Source: Bacteroidetes bacterium GWB2_32_14 (GTDB lineage: Bacteria; Bacteroidota; Bacteroidia; Bacteroidales; UBA12077). Taken from it: a stretch of 64,000 bases of DNA. Below are positions 35,761-44,019 of the stretch, piece by piece; the first letter of the stretch is position 1; every line of letters begins with the position of its first letter. The translations under genes were made by a program, and so were the position numbers. The stretch covers positions 59,893-123,892 of the forward strand of contig MENK01000030.1 in the NCBI GenBank assembly GCA_001768235.1, written 5' to 3'. The notes below the pieces were generated by a model, which ran no database searches, had not been told where the DNA came from, and worked only from the letters and a program-made list of their open reading frames with translations.

Positions 35761-37188
35761 TTACAGTACAATTTGCTCTCCTTTATAGAAATCTAATATT
35801 TTTGATCTGAAAATATATTCGAATTTTGCTTGCAATGCATCCGATTTGGTTTTGTTTAAATTATTTTTTGCTGTTTTGTACTCTAAAATGTCAACCAAAC
35901 CAACCTGGAATTTTTGTTCAGTATATCTGAAAGCTTCTTCCATAGCTTCAACAGCTTGTGAATTTGCTTTGTATCTTTCTAGTGCAGCTATAGCCTGAAC
36001 TCTTGCTTGTTGAATACTCTTGTATAAGTTTTGCTTTTGCAAATCAAGGCTTAATTTCGAGTCCTGTAACATTATTTTTGATTGACTAACGCTATTCATT
36101 GTTTGCCAGTTGTTAAATATTGGAATACGTAATGCTACATAGACAAAGTGACTTGCATTATCGCTAATCTGATCCATGTATGGATACGATGAAGAATAGT
36201 TATACGTAGGTATGTAACTATAAGTATCTTCGCCACTTTGTGTTTGACCTGTTGCATAATCAGAAAGGCCAACAGAACTGCTCTCAATCCTGTTGGAAAG
36301 TTCATTGTATCTGGAACTATATTGATACCCCAGAGATATCGTTGGACTTATTCTTCCGTGTGAAATAGCCAGACTTCTTTCCGAACTTTTTAAGCTGTAT
36401 TCGGCTCCTTTGATTTCAGGTAAAAACTCAATAGCTGTTCCGTAAATTGAATCTACACCTGAGAAATAACCAGCGAGATTAATTTCCAGGTTTTCAGGAA
36501 ACAGAATCTCGAAATTTTCTGATGACTCAAGATTTAAAAGTTGAGAAAGATTTAAATAAGCAACTTTTAAATTATTTTCTGTATCTGTTAAAGCAGCCAA
36601 TTCTCCGGCAGCCTGGGCTTCAATTTGTAAAAGATCGCCTTTTGCCGCATTACCTATTTCAACCAACCTTTTTGTTTTTTCAATTTGCTCAAGCGTTATA
36701 TCGAGTTGTTTTTTTGCATTATCGCGCAATTCTTTGTTCAATAATATTTGTAAATATGCAGTTGCTACATTTAAAGTGATATCGTTTTTTACTTTATCAA
36801 CACTTTCGAGCTGAGCCATTAAATCAAGTTTACTTTTTCTAATTGTATTAAAAGTTTGTAACCCGTTAAACAGGTTCACTTCTGATGAAAGTGAAATACT
36901 TCCACCCTGGAAAGCTTCATTAACATACGTATATGTTTCGTAGTTAATTGCTTTACCGGAATTTAAATAATGCTGTCCATTAGCATTTAAATTGGGTAAT
37001 ATTTCCATTTTCGATTGTAAATGATTTTTTTCAGCACTATAAGCCGATAGTTCTTGTCGTTTAACTTGAATGTTATTTGAAATAGCATAATTAATGCATT
37101 CTTCTAATGTCCACTCTTTTTGAGCATTAGATGGTAATGACATGGAAATAACGACCAGGAAACTGAGTACAAATTTTAAAGATTTCAT
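35761..37188 (-). CDS. TolC family outer-membrane efflux protein
   Basis: 475 residues with signal peptide MKSLKFVLSFLVVISMSLPSNAQ. Two OEP-type repeats are visible, each starting with the amphipathic pattern WTLEECINYAISNNIQVKRQ and later LEYKTAKNNLNKTKSDALQAK, with the periplasmic coiled-coil helices between (RKSKLDLMAQLESVDKVKNDI). The closing aromatic residue pattern of the barrel is present. TolC-type channels export substrates with an inner-membrane pump and a periplasmic adaptor. Neither an adaptor nor an RND or ABC pump gene is adjacent, so its partner must lie elsewhere. It is monocistronic, with a terminator about 90 bases past the stop. Confidence 0.9.
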   Translation of the reverse strand: MKSLKFVLSFLVVISMSLPSNAQKEWTLEECINYAISNNIQVKRQELSAYSAEKNHLQSKMEILPNLNANGQHYLNSGKAINYETYTYVNEAFQGGSISLSSEVNLFNGLQTFNTIRKSKLDLMAQLESVDKVKNDITLNVATAYLQILLNKELRDNAKKQLDITLEQIEKTKRLVEIGNAAKGDLLQIEAQAAGELAALTDTENNLKVAYLNLSQLLNLESSENFEILFPENLEINLAGYFSGVDSIYGTAIEFLPEIKGAEYSLKSSERSLAISHGRISPTISLGYQYSSRYNELSNRIESSSVGLSDYATGQTQSGEDTYSYIPTYNYSSSYPYMDQISDNASHFVYVALRIPIFNNWQTMNSVSQSKIMLQDSKLSLDLQKQNLYKSIQQARVQAIAALERYKANSQAVEAMEEAFRYTEQKFQVGLVDILEYKTAKNNLNKTKSDALQAKFEYIFRSKILDFYKGEQIVL

Positions 37189-37503
37189 TTAAAGAATTTT
37201 AAAAGATTAATGTTTGATTTTTATCACATATTATGCCAAAAACAATATTGTATTGTCTTGCAGTTTGTTAATGTATTATTTGTAAATATTTTATTATTCA
37301 GATGTGAACGAAATTGAAACAATGTATGTTCGAATCTGAACAATTCAAATATCAAATCCAAATTTCAATAAAGTTACGATAATTTGCAATTCGGATACGA
37401 TTATTTATATAATCCTTACGATAAAAAAGTCATGAATTGATTTGATCCATAAATCTCTATTTTAGCAATGTTAAAATATCAGGGGATTTTTATTTTAAAA
37501 CCA
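37189..37503. other. 315-base intergenic region, promoter region only
   Basis: The interval between the divergent TolC-like gene and the small membrane-peptide gene at 37504 shows no open frame that I can support. It contains a weak plus-strand promoter: TTG at 37437-37439, 18 bases, then TATTTTAG at 37458-37465, one base off TAnnTTTG. Confidence 0.4.
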
Positions 37504-37632
37504 ATGAAAAGTTTATTTCAATCAATTAAGAAAAAAATAATAATTACATCTCATTTTGATATAGGTGTAATTATCTTATTTTCAATAATTACCATTGTTT
37601 TTTTGTTTTCATTTGTTAGAATGTACTTCTAA
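37504..37632 (+). CDS. 42-residue single-helix membrane peptide
   Basis: A short open frame starting ATGAAAAGT with the sequence MKSLFQSIKKKIIITSHFDI followed by a long hydrophobic helix (GVIILFSIITIVFLFSFV) and a short RMYF tail. The basic N-terminus, single helix and short outside tail are typical of small membrane proteins (N-in). It heads a same-strand cluster with the 94-aa and the pseudoprotease genes, spaced 49 and 32 bases. No family is recognised. The frame is short enough that it could be fortuitous, but the K-rich start and clean helix argue for coding. Confidence 0.5.
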   Translation: MKSLFQSIKKKIIITSHFDIGVIILFSIITIVFLFSFVRMYF

Positions 37633-37681
37633 AAAGATTTAATAAGTTATAGCTGAAAAGTAAAATGCATAAATCAATAAT

Positions 37682-37966
37682 ATGAATAGATTAACATTAC
37701 AGGTAAGAGTGAAAGATAAAAACGAACTTGAATTGATAGTTCTTGGTTATAAGATTTACTCAACACCTGAAGGTATTATTCATTATTGGTCAACGAATGC
37801 GAATAGCAAATTAAGGCTTGAAATAAAGTTAGATGTAAAAGATTTTACATTACGTCCCAATATTATTACAAAGGATTTAGAAATAATAAACTCAGATATT
37901 GAAATTGCAGAGCAGTTTATTACAAAATTCTATGAAAATAGAATTTTACAAATGCAAAATGCTTAA
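37682..37966 (+). CDS. 94-residue protein of unknown function
   Basis: A compact alpha/beta protein with no signal peptide or membrane helix. The N-terminus MNRLTLQVRVKDKNELELIV reads as beta strands, followed by YKIYSTPEGIIHYWSTNAN, LRLEIKLDVKDFTL and a C-terminal helix (SDIEIAEQFITKFYENRILQ). I do not recognise its family. It sits between the 42-aa membrane peptide and the trypsin-fold pseudoprotease, on the same strand, and ends at 37966, 32 bases before the next start; it is probably cotranscribed. Base composition resembles the neighbours. Confidence 0.6.
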   Translation: MNRLTLQVRVKDKNELELIVLGYKIYSTPEGIIHYWSTNANSKLRLEIKLDVKDFTLRPNIITKDLEIINSDIEIAEQFITKFYENRILQMQNA

Positions 37967-37998
37967 TAGTTGAATATTTAACATAATACCTGCGAAAT

Positions 37999-38835
37999 AT
38001 GTACAGATCAATATGGAAAAATTGCCAAAAATCAGTTTGCCAGCTAAGTTTTTACAGTGCATCTGGCATTAAAATTATTTCAATATCCGGGTTTAAAGTA
38101 AATGGGAATATTCTTGTTACCGATGAGTCGATATATAAAACATATAAAGCAACAGATGTTGTACTCAGGTTTGTTACTGATGATGGTTGTACAGATTCGG
38201 TTAGTGTGAAAATTTCGATGAATGAGTTAAAATGCAGGATGATTAAAAGTCTGGATAAAGAAAAGATACCATTTGCGGCAATAAATATTGATTTTGATGA
38301 ATTTAAAAATATACCTTCGTTGAAATTAGATTTATCAGGTAAATTTGAAATAGGTCAGCCGATAGCAATATTTGGTTACCAGTTGGAACAAGATAATCTT
38401 GCGATAAAAACAGGTATTGTTTCATCATCTTTATTGCATGATAAAGGCTACAAGTATTTGCAAGTTGATTCTTCAATTAAACAGGGAAACTCCGGCGGGC
38501 CTGTCATTAATGCAGAAACTTGTGAAGTAGTAGGAATAATTGGACATCGTTTAGCAAATATTACTCAATCGTATAAACGAATGAAACAAATTATGAATAA
38601 TAATCTTACTATTTTAAAGAAATCACAAGGCAAGTTTAATGTAGAAGAAATAGATCCAATTCAGGTTCTGATTGCAAATCAAAATCAGATTAAATACATA
38701 TCAAACGAAATATACAAATCAGCAAATATGCGAATAGGTTATGCATTAGCTGTTGATCATGTACAAGAACTTTTTGAAGAATACATTGATTTTGAAGCTT
38801 CGGGATCAAATCACGGGTTTCAGATTAATGCATAG
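37999..38835 (+). CDS. trypsin-fold serine peptidase-like protein with degenerate catalytic triad
   Basis: 278 residues without an obvious signal peptide. The segment QVDSSIKQGNSGGPVINAET (Ser165) is the serine-nucleophile loop of the trypsin/Deg fold, and GFKVNGNILVTDESIYK and KIPFAAINIDFDEF align with the positions that normally carry the catalytic His and Asp. In this sequence the aligned His position is a glutamate (ILVTDESI rather than ILTNAHVV) and the Asp position looks lost (IPFAAIN rather than DLALLK). So the fold and the serine remain, but two triad members are missing by my alignment. A C-terminal extension of about 60 residues follows. It is probably non-catalytic, for instance a binding scaffold. 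The flanking small genes are unknown, so the function is open. Confidence 0.65.
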   Translation: MYRSIWKNCQKSVCQLSFYSASGIKIISISGFKVNGNILVTDESIYKTYKATDVVLRFVTDDGCTDSVSVKISMNELKCRMIKSLDKEKIPFAAINIDFDEFKNIPSLKLDLSGKFEIGQPIAIFGYQLEQDNLAIKTGIVSSSLLHDKGYKYLQVDSSIKQGNSGGPVINAETCEVVGIIGHRLANITQSYKRMKQIMNNNLTILKKSQGKFNVEEIDPIQVLIANQNQIKYISNEIYKSANMRIGYALAVDHVQELFEEYIDFEASGSNHGFQINA

Positions 38836-38862
38836 TTCCTTAATGTAAGATGGTTTAGGTTT

Positions 38863-38898
38863 AAAAATGTTTGGCAGGCGACTGTCAAACATTTTTTT
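38863..38898 (+). terminator. hairpin terminator of the pseudoprotease locus
   Basis: 15-bp stem AAAAATGTTTGGCAG / CTGTCAAACATTTTT with one G-U pair and a GCGA loop, followed by a T-run. It lies 27 bases past the pseudoprotease stop. Confidence 0.88.
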
Positions 38899-38960
38899 TA
38901 TGTAGTTGTTTTACTATTACTTTGTAAAATAAATAATTGATACTGCTAAAATTAATAATT

Positions 38961-40826
38961 ATGGAAACAAATAAAATATATGATTTCATTCGTGGGATAG
39001 AACTTTTTAAAGGCCTTGACGAAAGTGAACTTTTGATACTTACTACGAATATCCAGGAAAAGAATTACTCGAAAGGACAACTACTATTTGAAGAAAATGG
39101 ACCCCGAAAAGATATTTTTATTATTTACAAGGGCGAAGTAGAATTATTTAAAACTATTCATTTTGGTGCAGAAACCCGATTATCTTATTTTAGCAAGGCA
39201 GATTTTTTAGGAGAAGGTTCGTGGGCAAGTGATTCGCCTCATTCAACATCGGCCAGGGCTGTTGAAGATACTACCGTTTTTAGTATTAATAGAAAATACT
39301 TTGATGAAAATGGCCCCGCTACGGTTAAGATTTTCAGTAATATAGCAAGAGTAATATCACGAAGAATGCGTTACTCGAACAACAGGATGTTAAATGTGGC
39401 AGCACAATACGAATCGGGAAGAACAAGACGGGAGCATGATTTACTTGGCGACAGAGATGTTCCGAACGAATACTTGTATGGTGTTCAGACTTTAAGGGCT
39501 ATAGAAAATTTTAATATAAGTGGTGTAACATTAAACTTTTACCCAATTATTATTCAATCATTGGCGATGGTAAAACTTGCAGCCGCGCAGGCAAATGCTG
39601 AACTTGGGATTTTAGATCAACCGATTACAAATGCTATAATCAGGGCCTGTAATGAAATCATAAATGGAAAATACCATAACCATTTTGTAGTTGATATGAT
39701 TCAGGGTGGTGCCGGAACATCAACAAATATGAATGCAAACGAAGTAATTGCAAACCGGGCATTAGAAATATTAGGTTACGAAAGAGGGCAGTATGAATAT
39801 TGCCATCCGAATAATCATGTTAATTTATCGCAATCAACAAACGATGCTTACCCAACATCGGTAAAAATTGCGATTATAAAAAGTAATGAAAAGCTGATAT
39901 CTGTATTAAAAGAGTTAATTGACTCATTTCGCAAAAAAGCGAATGAGTTTTCGCACATCCTGAAAATGGGGCGCACCCAGTTGCAAGATGCTGTTCCGAT
40001 GACACTTGGGCAGGCATTTGAAGCTTATGCGGTAACACTTGAAGAAGAAATTGAGCGTTTACAACAGAATGCAAATTTATTTTTAGAGGTAAACATGGGA
40101 GCTACAGCTATTGGTACGGGTATAAATTCTGAACCCGAGTATGCTGAAAAGGTAATTAAATATCTTCAAAAAATAACCGGGCTCAAAATTATAAATGCTA
40201 AAAACCTTGTAGAAGCGACTCAGGATACTGGCGCTTTTGTAATGTATTCATCGGCATTAAAACGTATGGCCGTGAAATTGTCAAAAATATCGAATGACTT
40301 GCGTTTGTTATCATCAGGGCCAAGAACCGGTTTTAATGAAATTAACTTACCCCCGATGCAACCGGGATCGTCAATTATGCCAGGGAAAGTGAACCCTGTA
40401 ATACCTGAAGTTGTTAACCAGATTGCGTTTAAAGTAATTGGGAATGATTTAACTGTTACATTGGCAGCTGAAGCAGGACAGCTTGAGCTAAATGTGATGG
40501 AACCAATTATTGTTCAAAGTATTTTTGAATCGATAGAAATGCTTATAAATGGCATGAAAACATATAAATACAAGTGTATTGATGGTATTACGGCGAACGA
40601 GAAAAGATGCCGCGAATTAGTTCAGAACAGTATAGGGATAGTTACGGCTTTAAATCCGGCTTTAGGTTATGAAACATGCACTATGCTTGCAAAAGAAGCC
40701 TTACTGAACGACAGGAGTGTTTATGATTTGGTACTTGAGAAAAAGTTATTGTCGAAAAGTGAATTGGATGACTTACTAAAACCTGAAAACATGATTAGCC
40801 CTCAAAAGATGAAAAAGATAAGGTAA
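38961..40826 (+). CDS. aspA: aspartate ammonia-lyase with N-terminal cyclic-nucleotide-binding domain
   Basis: About 621 residues from METNKIYDF; the open frame has a further ATG at 38937, but METNK is the more typical start. Residues about 10-130 form a CNMP/CRP-like beta-barrel (NYSKGQLLFEENGPRKDIFII, FLGEGSWASD). The phosphate-binding cassette reads SPHSTSARAVED, so the arginine that contacts the cyclic phosphate in true cAMP binders appears replaced by histidine. From about residue 155 an intact fumarase/aspartase superfamily enzyme follows: GMGRTQLQDAVPMTLGQAF-type active-site loop (MGRTQLQDAVP), GGAGTSTNMNANEV, and the signature GSSIMPGKVNP. Aspartase deaminates L-aspartate to fumarate. 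The fused sensor domain suggests allosteric control by a ligand. It is convergent with xseB, with 8 bases between. Confidence 0.88.
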   Translation: METNKIYDFIRGIELFKGLDESELLILTTNIQEKNYSKGQLLFEENGPRKDIFIIYKGEVELFKTIHFGAETRLSYFSKADFLGEGSWASDSPHSTSARAVEDTTVFSINRKYFDENGPATVKIFSNIARVISRRMRYSNNRMLNVAAQYESGRTRREHDLLGDRDVPNEYLYGVQTLRAIENFNISGVTLNFYPIIIQSLAMVKLAAAQANAELGILDQPITNAIIRACNEIINGKYHNHFVVDMIQGGAGTSTNMNANEVIANRALEILGYERGQYEYCHPNNHVNLSQSTNDAYPTSVKIAIIKSNEKLISVLKELIDSFRKKANEFSHILKMGRTQLQDAVPMTLGQAFEAYAVTLEEEIERLQQNANLFLEVNMGATAIGTGINSEPEYAEKVIKYLQKITGLKIINAKNLVEATQDTGAFVMYSSALKRMAVKLSKISNDLRLLSSGPRTGFNEINLPPMQPGSSIMPGKVNPVIPEVVNQIAFKVIGNDLTVTLAAEAGQLELNVMEPIIVQSIFESIEMLINGMKTYKYKCIDGITANEKRCRELVQNSIGIVTALNPALGYETCTMLAKEALLNDRSVYDLVLEKKLLSKSELDDLLKPENMISPQKMKKIR

Positions 40827-40834
40827 TCCTGAAA

Positions 40835-41047
40835 TCAATCGGTATGTATATCATTTAATATTTTTTCAACTTCTACTTCAGTATCATGTAATTTTTTTTT
40901 ACATAATGCAATAAGCGTAGAAACATGTTTAACTTTCGAAGAGAGTTCGTCGATGTCCAGTTCTTCGTTTTCAATTTTATAAAGTATTTCTTCAATTTCG
41001 GTAACTGCTTCTTTGTATGAAATTGTTTTCTTTGTCATGTCTGTCAT
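40835..41047 (-). CDS. xseB: exodeoxyribonuclease VII small subunit
   Basis: 70 residues with the XseB pattern: ISYKEAVTEIEEILYKIENEELDIDELSSKVKHVSTLIALCKKKL and a charged tail. XseB forms coiled-coil arms around XseA in exonuclease VII, which processes single-stranded DNA ends. It starts at ATG 41047, overlapping the stop of the upstream TPR kinase by 4 bases (ATGA); an alternative ATG at 41038 is also possible. It is separated from xseA (46406-47785) by two large kinases, although all genes share one strand and direction. Confidence 0.88.
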   Translation of the reverse strand: MTDMTKKTISYKEAVTEIEEILYKIENEELDIDELSSKVKHVSTLIALCKKKLHDTEVEVEKILNDIHTD

Positions 41048-43965
41048 TGTTTAAAATTTGGAATAGTAAATTTAAAAATACTTCCTTTATTTAGTTCACT
41101 TTCAACCCAAATTTTCCCGTTATGTTTTTCAACAAATTCGTGGCAAAGAATTAAACCCAGACCACTGCCTTGTTCTTCTGATGTTCCGCTGGTTGAATAG
41201 TGTATGTCAATACGAAATAGTTTTTCAATATCTTGTTTGGATATTCCAATTCCATTGTCGATTACTGAAATTTCAGTATTGTCGCTATTTTGTTTTGCTG
41301 TTACCTGTACAATTCCTTCTGTGTTTGAAAATTTAATTGCATTCGAGATTAAATTTCTTAGAATTGCTGTAAGCATATCGGGGTCGGCAAATATGTTCAG
41401 AGATGGTGCAATTTCTGACACGAGTTTGATATCTTTTTTATCGGCACTTATTCTTTGTAAAGCAATGACTTGTGATACCAGTTCCGATAAATTGATAGAT
41501 ATTGGGTAGTATTGCATTTTACCTCTTTGTGTTCGCGACCAGTGGAGTAAATTCTCAAGTAACTCCAATAATTGCTCTGCCGAGTTGTGGATTATATTTA
41601 TGTGTTCTTTTAGTTCATCCTGTGAGTATTTTTCGAAATTTTTAAAGATATGTTCAGTTAATCCGTAGAGTGCATTAAAAGGATTTTTTAAATCGTGAGC
41701 AATTATTGAGAAAAATTTATCTTTAGTGGCATTAAGAACTTTTAAACTCGTTTCAGATTCACGTAGTAATTTATTTGATAAGTCAATTTCCTGTATTTTT
41801 TCTTTTAATAGTTTATTTGTCCTGCGTTTAAGGATAAACTGCCTGAAAATTAATATTATAGTTATAATAGACAACAGTGATATAATGATAAGAAGATCTC
41901 TTAAATTTTTTTGTTCCTGGAGTTCAATATCTTTGATTTTCTTTTCTGTAGTAAGTTCGTTTATTTCGTTTTCTATTCGTGTAATTTCATTCTGGCTCTT
42001 TTCAATCTCAAATTTCATTTGAGTTTCGAGAATTTTTTGATTGTTTAATTGTGCCAGTATGGAATCTTTAATTATAGAATAATTTATATGATACTGAAGG
42101 GCTTTTTCGGTTTTGCCCGACTGATAATAATACTGGAATAAAGAATAATAGGCATTTTTAATAAGCTCGAAATGGTCGATATCCTGGCCAATTTCAAGTG
42201 ACTTGTTAACATATTCGATACCGTCTGGTTTACCTTTTTTAAGGAGAATCTCACCTGCTTTTCGGTACGATAAAGCTAAACGAAATTGGTCGCCTGTTTT
42301 TTTGCTTAATTTGATTGTTTGTTCAAAATATTCGAGTGCTTTGTTATAATCGCCAACAGAGTTATAATAATTACCCAGTTCGTTTAAAATTTCACTAACA
42401 CCTTGAGCATCTCCAATTTCATCACGCATTTTAAGTGCCTCGTTAAAATAAATAAGCGATTTTGTCCGGTCGCCCAACTCGAGATACACGTTTCCAAGAC
42501 TTTTTAATGAACTGGCAATGCTCATTTTATCGCCCATTTTTTCACGTATTTCTAAAGCTTTTATATAATTTTCAAGAGCTTCATCGAACCGTTTTAACTT
42601 GATATATGTATTCCCCGAGATTTGTAAAGAATACGCGATATCTTTATCATCACCCAGTTCATTTTTTATTGAAAGACTTTTTGTATAATAATCGAGAGCT
42701 TTTTCATAATTCCCGATTCCATCATATATAATTCCAATGTTTATTAGAGATGCAGCAATTTCCGGTTTATCTTCAATTTCTTGCCTTAGTTTAAGTGAAT
42801 TCAGGTAGTTTTCTAGTGCAAGATCGTATTTGTTTTGTTTCGCGTAGATACCTCCGATTTGATTTAAACAACCAGCTATATGAGACTTATTTCCGACTTT
42901 TTTTAAGTTATTTAAAGATTGATTATAATATTCGAGAGCAAGATTAAAATTATTTAAATATTTATAAACCAATGCTATATTGCTTTGTGATTGAGCAATT
43001 TCGGAAATATCGTTAAGTTTTAGCCTGAGTTCAAGAGATTTATTATAGAATTCGAGTGCTTTTTCAAAATTGTTATTTTTTAAATATACACTTCCAATAT
43101 TATTAATTGAAGTAGCGATTTCTTTATTATTGCCAAGTTTCTGTTTAATATCAAGTGCTTTGGAGTGATAATCAATTGCTTTTTGAAATTCCCCTTTGTC
43201 TTTATATAAAACCCCGATATTACTTAAAATTGCTGCTTCACCATTTTGGTCATTTATTTCTCTTTTTATTTCCAGTGCTTTTTCATAATATGTAAGGGAA
43301 CTATCATACTTACTTATATTCCAGTATAAGCTCCCGATATAATTTAGCGTATTTGAGATTTCTGAAAGATTCCCGGATAAATTGGACGATTTTAGTGCTT
43401 TTTGATGATATTTTAAAGCTTCGGCATAGTCTCCCTGTAGTTTGTATATAATACCTATATTATTGTATGTTACAGGTTCTAATTTTTCATTTTTATCTGT
43501 AATATGAATGTTTAATGCTTCCTGATAGTATTTTAATGCATTTTCGTAATTACTTAAAAGTTTTTCACAATGACCAATTTTGGTTAATAGAATTGGCCTG
43601 ATATCTGTGTGCTTTTGTTCTGTTAATTCGCTTAATGCTTTATTATAAAATTCAATTGCCGGTTGATATCTGCTGAGTTCAAAATAGGCATTGCCAATAT
43701 TAACCAAAGCAACAGTATGTTCTTTTTCTTGTTTTAGTTCTTCTGAAATTTCGAGTGCTTTTCCGGCAATATTTAATCCTGAATTGGCATCGACAGATAA
43801 ATAGTATTCTGCCAGGTTATTCAGAATAGCAGCTTTTTCTTCTTTATCTGTCTTTCTAAGGATTAATTCGAGACTGTCGATTTTTGATTGCTGTGCAAAA
43901 AGAATATCTACTGATAAAATTAATAATAAACATAAACAGAAAATGTATGTATTATTTTTTATCAT
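41044..43965 (-). CDS. TPR-sensor histidine kinase, large (about 15 TPRs)
   Basis: 973 residues. Signal peptide at 1-24 (ending ILFAQQ). About fifteen 40-residue TPR-12 type repeats span residues 30-630 (recurring LNNIGIIYKLQGDYAEALKY form), a coiled-coil, then one membrane helix near 690-715 (DLLIIISLLSIITIILIF). The kinase core has FFSIIAHDLKNPFNALYGLT (H-box near residue 757), NLISNAIKFSNTEGIV, IDNGIGIS and GSGLGLILCHEFVEKHNG. It has no receiver domain. It is transcribed with a second, smaller TPR kinase 54 bases upstream, and its end overlaps xseB by 4 bases. Long TPR arrays suggest peptide or protein ligand sensing; the response regulator is not nearby. Confidence 0.9.
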   Translation of the reverse strand: MIKNNTYIFCLCLLLILSVDILFAQQSKIDSLELILRKTDKEEKAAILNNLAEYYLSVDANSGLNIAGKALEISEELKQEKEHTVALVNIGNAYFELSRYQPAIEFYNKALSELTEQKHTDIRPILLTKIGHCEKLLSNYENALKYYQEALNIHITDKNEKLEPVTYNNIGIIYKLQGDYAEALKYHQKALKSSNLSGNLSEISNTLNYIGSLYWNISKYDSSLTYYEKALEIKREINDQNGEAAILSNIGVLYKDKGEFQKAIDYHSKALDIKQKLGNNKEIATSINNIGSVYLKNNNFEKALEFYNKSLELRLKLNDISEIAQSQSNIALVYKYLNNFNLALEYYNQSLNNLKKVGNKSHIAGCLNQIGGIYAKQNKYDLALENYLNSLKLRQEIEDKPEIAASLINIGIIYDGIGNYEKALDYYTKSLSIKNELGDDKDIAYSLQISGNTYIKLKRFDEALENYIKALEIREKMGDKMSIASSLKSLGNVYLELGDRTKSLIYFNEALKMRDEIGDAQGVSEILNELGNYYNSVGDYNKALEYFEQTIKLSKKTGDQFRLALSYRKAGEILLKKGKPDGIEYVNKSLEIGQDIDHFELIKNAYYSLFQYYYQSGKTEKALQYHINYSIIKDSILAQLNNQKILETQMKFEIEKSQNEITRIENEINELTTEKKIKDIELQEQKNLRDLLIIISLLSIITIILIFRQFILKRRTNKLLKEKIQEIDLSNKLLRESETSLKVLNATKDKFFSIIAHDLKNPFNALYGLTEHIFKNFEKYSQDELKEHINIIHNSAEQLLELLENLLHWSRTQRGKMQYYPISINLSELVSQVIALQRISADKKDIKLVSEIAPSLNIFADPDMLTAILRNLISNAIKFSNTEGIVQVTAKQNSDNTEISVIDNGIGISKQDIEKLFRIDIHYSTSGTSEEQGSGLGLILCHEFVEKHNGKIWVESELNKGSIFKFTIPNFKQ

Positions 43966-44019
43966 ACTAAATTCAATTATTTAAAAAGGCCGAAAAGGGT
44001 AAGTTTATTAGTTATAAAA

